Assembly: GCA_036394195.1 (NCBI GenBank)
Contig: DASWFO010000137.1
Location: forward strand, 1-10,210
Direction: 5' to 3'
Source of the DNA: DATJPD01 sp036394195
GTDB lineage: Bacteria; Pseudomonadota; Alphaproteobacteria; CACIAM-22H2
DNA length: 10,210 nt
Shown here: one piece after another, positions 5,400 to 10,210 of the stretch
Numbering within the stretch: the stretch's first letter is position 1
Layout: each line of letters opens with the position of its first letter
Translations under genes and position numbers: made by a program
Notes under the pieces: generated by a model
Databases searched by the model: none
What the model was told of the DNA's origin: nothing
Seen by the model: only the letters and a program-made list of their open reading frames with translations

Positions 5400-6905
5400 T
5401 CAGCCTTCGTCGTCGGCTTGCGGCAGCGGCAAGGGTTGGGCGCCCTCGGCCTGCACCGCCTGCAGCTGGCTGGGATCGATGTGCAAGGCGCGCAAGATCG
5501 TCGGCGCCACTTGCATGGTCGAGACCGGCACCGACAGAGTCTTGGTCGCGATGCCGGGGCCCGACACCAGCAGAGCGGCGCTGACATCGTCGGCCGCGAA
5601 ACCACCGTGCTCGGCGGCCTTCTTCGTGCTGTTGGTGTAAATGACGCCGACATTCGACACCGCGATCAGGTCGGGCGTCCGCGAGTCCTTCGCCGGGTCG
5701 GTGAACAGCAGCTTCAGCGACGGGCCGTAGAACAGCTCGCCGATCTGGGCCTGCGGCTGGTTTTGCAGGGCCGCGGCCGCCTGGGCGGTCTGCCCCTGCA
5801 GATTCTTCTGCAGCCAGACCAAGGCGACGTCATCGGCCGTGACGTTCGCCACCGCACCGGTGCCGAGCTGGGCCTCGATCAGATTCTGAATCAGATCCGG
5901 ATTGACCTTCTGGAACTGGCTGCGGTCGATCGGCGACTGGCCGTGCTTGGCGGTCAGCACGATCATCGTCTTGTCGAACAGACCACGGCTCTTCAGCGCA
6001 TTGATCATCTTGCGGAGCGAGTCGTCGGTGTGCGCCAGGGCACCGGCCAGAAGGGGGCTCGGCGTCCCGGTCGCGTCGGCGTAGCCGCCGTTGATGTCCT
6101 TCTCGCCGACGCTGACGGCCTGGAAGTTCATGCCGAAGATCGCCGGCGTGCCGGTGCGGAACTGGCCGGAATGGTCGAGACCGTTGATCCAGTTCACGAC
6201 CGCGCCCACCTTCAGATCGTCATTGCCCTCCGTGGGCGGCACCAGGACGGGGACCGACGCGACTTCCGGCGTGTACAGGTCGTCCACGCCGCTCCCCGAC
6301 GGCCCGTTCACCAGTTCGTACGACGGATGCTTGTCGGCCCACGCGGTGCGTCCGCCGGCCTGCTTGATCACCTCGAAGATCGTGTTCACGCGCAGGAAGC
6401 TGTGCGGATACACCGGCGTGCAGCCCTTGGCAGGATCGAGCGGCAGCGCGGCGGGATTGATGGCTTTGCCGTTGTGCTGGCTGGCGCCGCCATCGACCGC
6501 GGTCAGGTCGAAGTCCGCCGCCTCGGAGTAATCGACGACCGTGCCGACGGTGGCGCAGGCGGACCCCGGCGGGGACAGCGCCCGATCATAGGACACGTCG
6601 TAATAGACGCCGGTCGAGCGGGGCGAGCCGCCGGTCACCAATGCCAGCAGCCCTGGAAACGAGTCGGACGGCTTCGAACCGATCGCATGGTCGAACGTGA
6701 CGCCGCGATGCGACAGCTCGGCGATCGCCGACGCCGGATTGGCGGCAACATAGCGCGCGAGGTCGACGGCGTGAAATCCGTCGATGCTGAGCAGCAGGAC
6801 GTGTTCGACCTGGCGGTCTGCCGCCTGGGCTGGCGTGGTCAGGCAGGTGGCACTCGCCAGCAAGACAGCGAGTGCTGTGGTCATGATCTTCGAAGCCGAT
6901 GGCAT
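5400..6905 (-). CDS. Exported alkaline phosphatase/phosphodiesterase superfamily protein
   Basis: This 501-residue protein starts with a Sec signal peptide (basic MPSASK, hydrophobic MTTALAVLLASATCL, likely cut after AQA at residue 28), so it is periplasmic or secreted. The fold matches the type I phosphodiesterase/nucleotide pyrophosphatase branch of the alkaline phosphatase superfamily: LLLSIDGF (38-44) with metal ligand D42, SDSFPG (80-85) with S82 in the place of the catalytic Thr/Ser, HTDDSL (292-297), KTMIVLTAKHGQ (312-323) with H321, and AAEHGGF (430-436) with H433. Two usual ligand motifs are altered: the 'DHG' Asp is Lys (K320), and the PDxxGH segment appears to read QAVSVGE (262-268). 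The start at 6905 is chosen over 6935 because GGGGGAG precedes it and the signal peptide begins there. The substrate is unknown; phosphodiesters or phosphonates are possible. It is divergent from gspG, so it is a candidate type II secretion cargo. Confidence 0.85.
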   Translation of the reverse strand: MPSASKIMTTALAVLLASATCLTTPAQAADRQVEHVLLLSIDGFHAVDLARYVAANPASAIAELSHRGVTFDHAIGSKPSDSFPGLLALVTGGSPRSTGVYYDVSYDRALSPPGSACATVGTVVDYSEAADFDLTAVDGGASQHNGKAINPAALPLDPAKGCTPVYPHSFLRVNTIFEVIKQAGGRTAWADKHPSYELVNGPSGSGVDDLYTPEVASVPVLVPPTEGNDDLKVGAVVNWINGLDHSGQFRTGTPAIFGMNFQAVSVGEKDINGGYADATGTPSPLLAGALAHTDDSLRKMINALKSRGLFDKTMIVLTAKHGQSPIDRSQFQKVNPDLIQNLIEAQLGTGAVANVTADDVALVWLQKNLQGQTAQAAAALQNQPQAQIGELFYGPSLKLLFTDPAKDSRTPDLIAVSNVGVIYTNSTKKAAEHGGFAADDVSAALLVSGPGIATKTLSVPVSTMQVAPTILRALHIDPSQLQAVQAEGAQPLPLPQADDEG

Positions 6906-7076
6906 TGGGTGACTCCCCCGTGTGAAATGGGTCAAGACGGCCGAGTGTTCACGGAGATCGTGACAAGCGGGTTCATGGTTTATTGAAGGTTAAATGGATG
7001 ATTTGCGGCGCCCGCGCTGTGGACAGGACTGTCGCAATCCTGAAACGAATCGCTGCTGTACTGGCGCGATCATCGA
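6906..7076. promoter_or_regulatory. Divergent promoter region between phosphatase and gspG
   Basis: These 171 bases separate two divergent starts and must contain both promoters. The phosphatase ribosome site GGGGGAG (6913-6919, minus) lies seven bases before its ATG and decides that start. At 7029-7046, CTGTCGC-AATC-CTGAAAC has the 7-4-7 layout of a PhoB box, with about five of seven matches per half to CTGTCAT/CTGTCAC. A further CTGTGGA lies at 7017-7023. I could not place firm -35/-10 boxes. Confidence 0.4.
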
Positions 7077-7556
7077 ATGCGGGGGACCGTGATCTCCACC
7101 ATATTGGCCTTTCAGCGCGGCGCGCGGCGTCGCGGCGTTCCGTCGACCGACGCCGGCTTCACGCTGCTCGAGCTGCTCGTCGTCCTGGTCATCCTCGGCA
7201 TGCTGGTCGGGCTCGTCGCCCCGCAGGCGATGCAGCTGCTCGGCAGCTCGAAGCAGAAAGTGGCGTCGCAGTCGGTTATCCGGCTGGCCAGCATCCTCGA
7301 CATCTATCGCCTCGACGTCGGCAGCTATCCGACCAGCGAGCAGGGGCTCGCGGCCCTGCTCGACGCGCCGCCGGGCGTCCCCGGCTGGAACGGTCCTTAC
7401 GTCAAAGGCGACCAGGTGCCCGCCGATCCCTGGGGACACCCGTTCCAATACCGGGCGCCGAGCCAGCGTCCGCGGCATGAATACGACCTGTTCACCCTTG
7501 GCGCCGACAACGCGCCCGGCGGCGGGGGCGAAGCCGCCGACGTGTTCAATCCGTGA
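7077..7556 (+). CDS. gspG: Type II secretion major pseudopilin GspG
   Basis: GspG is the main subunit of the pseudopilus, the inner-membrane-anchored piston of the type II secretion system that pushes folded periplasmic proteins through the GspD channel. The 159-residue precursor has a 27-residue leader ending in Gly27, then FTLLELLVVLVILGMLVGLVAP; the Glu at +5 (E32) is the hallmark for prepilin peptidase processing and assembly. The family-typical C-terminal part follows: YRLDVGSYPTSEQGLAAL, GPYVKGDQVPADPWGHPFQY, and LGADNAPGGGGEAADV, the loop that binds calcium in GspG proteins. The ATG at 7077 is the only clear start and has no good ribosome site; a GTG at 7089 would shorten the leader. 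gspG stands alone on the plus strand, divergent from the phosphatase gene and tail-to-tail with gspK (6 bases apart), which is unusual because gspG normally lies within a long gsp operon. Confidence 0.95.
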   Translation: MRGTVISTILAFQRGARRRGVPSTDAGFTLLELLVVLVILGMLVGLVAPQAMQLLGSSKQKVASQSVIRLASILDIYRLDVGSYPTSEQGLAALLDAPPGVPGWNGPYVKGDQVPADPWGHPFQYRAPSQRPRHEYDLFTLGADNAPGGGGEAADVFNP

Positions 7557-7562
7557 CCGACG

Positions 7563-8468
7563 TCAGTCCATGAACGACCGACGCGGCGGCTCGGGCGCGA
7601 CCTGGCCGCGCGCCCAGCGCAAGGCGACGTATCCGTTCGGCGTTGCGGGGTCCAGCCGCACGACGGCGTCGCGCACGAACAGGCCGCCGCGGCGGCCGCG
7701 CGCCATCGACAGGATGGTCACGGTCATCTTGGCCGGCGCGCCCGAGGCGGCGGCGCGGCCATCCGCGCTCGCGGATTGAACGTCCGCGACGGCGGCCGCC
7801 ACCAGCGGGTCCAGAGTGCCGCGCGTCGGCAGGGCCGTCGTCGCGTAGACGCTAAGATGCGGCCGGGCGGCGTCCAGGAGGGCCGGCGTCATCCCGGAGA
7901 GTTCGATCATCTCGTCCACGGCGTCGAACGGCGCCGGCACCGGCGCCGATGATGCCGATGTGTCGGTGGCAGCCCCACCGTCCGAAGCTGGCGGGCGCAG
8001 GAACGGGCTCGGGCGAACCCGCGCCGCGATCGAGGCGGCGAGCGCTGCCGCGACATCGTCCCCAGCCCCCAGCCGGCGAAACAGCGCCGCGATCAGCTTG
8101 TCAGACGCCAGATTGGGATTGATCTTCGCGTTCTCGTCGCGGACCGTGACCTCAAGCCGGCCTTCGGCGAACGCGACGTCGCGCGGCTGTCCGTCCGGCA
8201 GCCAGCGGCGGCTCGGATCGGGATCGCCGAGCGCGAACACGGCCTGCGCGATCCCGGCGTCCGCCAACGCCTCGGCTTCCGCCGCCGCGACCGTGTTGGC
8301 GGCCACGCGCGCCTCGGTGCGCCCGGTCGCCGACAGATGAATGCCGATCGCCGCCAGGAGCACCAGCAGCCACAGCACGAGGATGATGGCGAAGCCCCCA
8401 TCGCGGGCACTCGCGTCCGGCGCTCGGCGGCGCCGCCGCGGGGGCGGCCGGCGATCCGCGGCGGTCAT
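7563..8468 (-). CDS. gspK: Type II secretion minor pseudopilin GspK
   Basis: GspK caps the tip of the pseudopilus together with GspI and GspJ. The 301-residue precursor has a basic leader (RRPPPRRRRR) ending at Gly25, then FAIILVLWLLVLLAAIGIHLSATGR. The Glu normally found at +5 of pseudopilins is replaced by Leu (L30), which is characteristic of GspK. The body shows the usual pattern: EARVAANTVAAAEAEALADAGIAQAVFAL, RWLPDGQPRDVAF, VTVRDENAKINPNLAS, and a second domain containing FDAVDEMIELSGMTPALL. The length is typical. The start is set at 8468 because its ATG overlaps the gspD TGA by 4 bases (ATGA), a signature of translational coupling; a longer frame beginning at 8681 would lie across gspD and is rejected. 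The Ala/Ser/Pro-rich stretch around residues 163-183 (ASDGGAATDTSASSAPVPAP) is probably a flexible loop. Confidence 0.92.
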   Translation of the reverse strand: MTAADRRPPPRRRRRAPDASARDGGFAIILVLWLLVLLAAIGIHLSATGRTEARVAANTVAAAEAEALADAGIAQAVFALGDPDPSRRWLPDGQPRDVAFAEGRLEVTVRDENAKINPNLASDKLIAALFRRLGAGDDVAAALAASIAARVRPSPFLRPPASDGGAATDTSASSAPVPAPFDAVDEMIELSGMTPALLDAARPHLSVYATTALPTRGTLDPLVAAAVADVQSASADGRAAASGAPAKMTVTILSMARGRRGGLFVRDAVVRLDPATPNGYVALRWARGQVAPEPPRRSFMD

Positions 8469-10210
8469 CGGCGGAGCGGTCCCCGCGGCTCGATCGGATC
8501 GCGTCGGTACGGGATCGACCCCAGGCGTCCCAGCCGCAAGCGCAGATCCTCGGTCAGCGCGCGGGCGCTGCGCTGATCCTGGACCACGCGCGGGGTGAGC
8601 AGGACCAGGAGCTCGGTGCGCTGGGCGACGTCGGTCCGCGTCCCGAACAAGGCGCCGAGCACCGGGATGTCGGTGAGCCACGGGATGCCCGAATTGCCGA
8701 TCGCCGAGCTGTCCTTGATCAGCCCGCCGAGACCGATCGTGTCGCCGTCCTGGACCACGACGCGGCTCCTGATCTTGCGCTGCTGGATGGTCGGCGAGTT
8801 GAGCGCCGAAGTGGTCGTCGGCACGACCTGGCTCACCTCCTGGTCGATATCGAGGGTGACCAGGCCGCCGGAATTCACCCGCGGCGTCACCTGCAGAATG
8901 ACCCCGGTCTCGCGATATTCGATGCTGTTCACCACCGGAGCCCCGGTGGTCAGCACCGACACCGCGGACTGCGTCGCGATGGGGACGATGTCGCCGACCT
9001 GGAGCCGCGCACTCTGGTTGTCGAGCACGACCAGCTGCGGAGAGGAGATGACCTTGACCCTGGTCACGCTCTGCAAGGCGCTGAGCGTGATGACCGCCGG
9101 GCTGCTGGTGAACGTGTACGCAAAGCCCGGAAAGACGGCGCCGATAGCGCCGTTCGCGACGTTGCTGAGAACCTCGCTGTTATCGTGCTGCTTCAAGAAG
9201 AACTGCGTGCCGTATTGCAGCGCGTCGTTGAGCGTCACCTCGGCCACCGTGGCCTCGACCAGCACCTGCAGCGGCAGCACGTCGATCTTGCGCAGCGCCG
9301 CCTCGATCAGGCTGTATTCCGACGGCGTCGCGAAGATCAGCAGGGCGTTGTTGCGACGGTCCGGAATGATGCGGATCCCCTTCGTCGACGCCGCAGACTG
9401 CGAGTCGGCCCCCGGCCCCGTCGGCGACAGAGAAGACAGCGGTGCTGCGACCGCGGCCCCTTGCGGCGCCGGATTGGCCGAGCTGCCGAGCGGCGCGCCG
9501 CCCAGCCCGCCCGCCGATCCACGCGGCGTGCCGGCGGACTGGCCGGTGAAGCCGGCGCTCGGCGTCGCGAGCGCGGTCGGCGCGCCGCCAGGGGCCAGGC
9601 TGCCGACCAGACCCTGGTCGCCCGGTGTCGCATCGGCCGGTGCCGACTGCGGCGCGAACGCCCGCTGCAAGACCGCGCCCAGCTCGACCGCCGATCCGTT
9701 CTGGACGTAGTAGACGTGCAACCGGCGCGACGTCGTGTCGCCGACTTCCTCGACCTGGTCGAGGAAATCGCCGATGCGCGCCAGGTAGCGCGGCTCGGGG
9801 GCCACGACGAGGATGGCGCTGATGCGGTCGAGCGGCATCACGTGAACCGGGCCCGGCGCGTCGCTCTGCCCCGCCGCCTGGACGAAGTGCTGCACCTCGG
9901 CCGCCACGCGCGCCGGGTCGTCCGACGCGACCGGAAAGATGGCGTAGGACTGGCCGGCCAGGAAATCGACGTCGAAGGTGCGGATGAGTGCGATGAGGCT
10001 CGCGCGCACCGAGGGACCGCCGCCGACGAGAAGGCTGTCCTTGGCCGGACCGGCGGCGATCTTGCCGCCCGGTCCCACATAGGGCTCGAGCACCTTGGCA
10101 AGCTCCGGCGCCGAGGCGAAGCGGAGCTTCACGATCTCCGTCAGCTCGCCGATATTGCCGACACCCGAGCCCGGAGTCGCCGGCGCCGCCGCGGCGGGGA
10201 CGACGTTGTA
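8465..10210 (-). CDS. gspD: Type II secretion secretin GspD, partial (N-terminus beyond window)
   Basis: GspD forms the outer-membrane ring through which type II cargo leaves the cell. 581 residues are visible. The frame is open to the right edge (first readable residues YNVVPAAAA), so the start, signal peptide and probably most of N0 are missing; the GTG at 10132 is internal. Visible in order are N1 (IVKLRFASAPELAKVLEPYV), N2 (YAIFPVASDDPARVAAEVQHFV), N3 (RRLHVYYVQNGSAVELGAVLQRAF, later RIIPDRRNNALLIFATP), and the secretin core (VLVEATVAEVTLNDALQYGTQFF, ISSPQLVVLDNQSARLQVGDIVPI, VTPRVNSGGLVTLDIDQEVSQV, GDTIGLGGLIKDSS, TDIPVLGALFGT, ELLVLLTPRVV). N3 is split by a Gly/Ala/Pro/Ser-rich insert of about 90 residues (coding 9380-9652). 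The stop overlaps the gspK start. A competing pilus secretin (PilQ) is unlikely given the gspK and gspG neighbours. Confidence 0.95.
   Translation of the reverse strand, partial: YNVVPAAAAPATPGSGVGNIGELTEIVKLRFASAPELAKVLEPYVGPGGKIAAGPAKDSLLVGGGPSVRASLIALIRTFDVDFLAGQSYAIFPVASDDPARVAAEVQHFVQAAGQSDAPGPVHVMPLDRISAILVVAPEPRYLARIGDFLDQVEEVGDTTSRRLHVYYVQNGSAVELGAVLQRAFAPQSAPADATPGDQGLVGSLAPGGAPTALATPSAGFTGQSAGTPRGSAGGLGGAPLGSSANPAPQGAAVAAPLSSLSPTGPGADSQSAASTKGIRIIPDRRNNALLIFATPSEYSLIEAALRKIDVLPLQVLVEATVAEVTLNDALQYGTQFFLKQHDNSEVLSNVANGAIGAVFPGFAYTFTSSPAVITLSALQSVTRVKVISSPQLVVLDNQSARLQVGDIVPIATQSAVSVLTTGAPVVNSIEYRETGVILQVTPRVNSGGLVTLDIDQEVSQVVPTTTSALNSPTIQQRKIRSRVVVQDGDTIGLGGLIKDSSAIGNSGIPWLTDIPVLGALFGTRTDVAQRTELLVLLTPRVVQDQRSARALTEDLRLRLGRLGSIPYRRDPIEPRGPLRR

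Noticed and set aside
5418..6986. Plus-strand open frame of 522 residues opposite the phosphatase gene
   Set aside because: Its composition is typical of an antisense shadow (Arg/Gly/Leu/Asp-rich), whereas the minus frame has a signal peptide, ribosome site and catalytic motifs.
8469..8681. N-terminal extension of gspK by 71 residues
   Set aside because: It overlaps the gspD coding end and is Arg/Pro/Gly-rich. The ATG at 8468 overlaps the gspD stop in the classic ATGA arrangement and gives a normal prepilin leader.
8595..9710. Plus-strand open frame of 371 residues opposite gspD
   Set aside because: It is the complement of clear secretin sequence with no domain of its own.

Overview
The window looks like chromosomal DNA from a GC-rich alphaproteobacterium. 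The evidence is the very high third-position GC, the long antisense open frames this creates, and intergenic spacers packed with imperfect palindromes of kinds I associate with Hyphomicrobiales/Rhodospirillales-type genomes. I cannot name the genus. No rRNA, tRNA, CRISPR array, transposase or phage gene is visible.

Layout, left to right. Positions 1-319 hold no convincing gene but contain a dense cluster of TGATCA hexamers that looks like an operator. A lone BrnA-type antitoxin gene (minus, 320-589) has no BrnT toxin on either side. After a repeat-bearing spacer comes a PAS-GGDEF-EAL c-di-GMP protein (minus, 914-2653) with a broken GGDEF active site and an intact EAL site, so it is probably a phosphodiesterase. 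Upstream of it on the same strand is a class III aminotransferase of the beta-alanine:pyruvate type (minus, 2768-4096). The spacer 4097-4653 contains two or three nested palindromic repeats and then an unusually AT-rich leader for a small uncharacterised protein (plus, 4654-5121). A second nested palindrome (5141-5308) and a strong hairpin follow.

The right half concerns secretion. A signal-peptide-bearing alkaline phosphatase/phosphodiesterase superfamily protein (minus, 5400-6905) is divergent from the major pseudopilin gene gspG (plus, 7077-7556). gspG converges, with a 6-base gap, on gspK (minus, 7563-8468). gspK overlaps by 4 bases the end of the secretin gene gspD, which runs off the right edge (minus, 8465 to beyond 10210). 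Together gspD, gspK and gspG are the outer-membrane channel, the pseudopilus-tip protein and the main pseudopilin of a type II secretion system. The neighbouring exported phosphatase is a natural candidate for its cargo.

No wholly new system is evident. The most interesting points are the phosphatase with apparently rewritten metal-binding motifs beside type II secretion genes, the two nested palindromes bracketing an unknown gene, the orphan antitoxin, and the TGATCA operator-like cluster.
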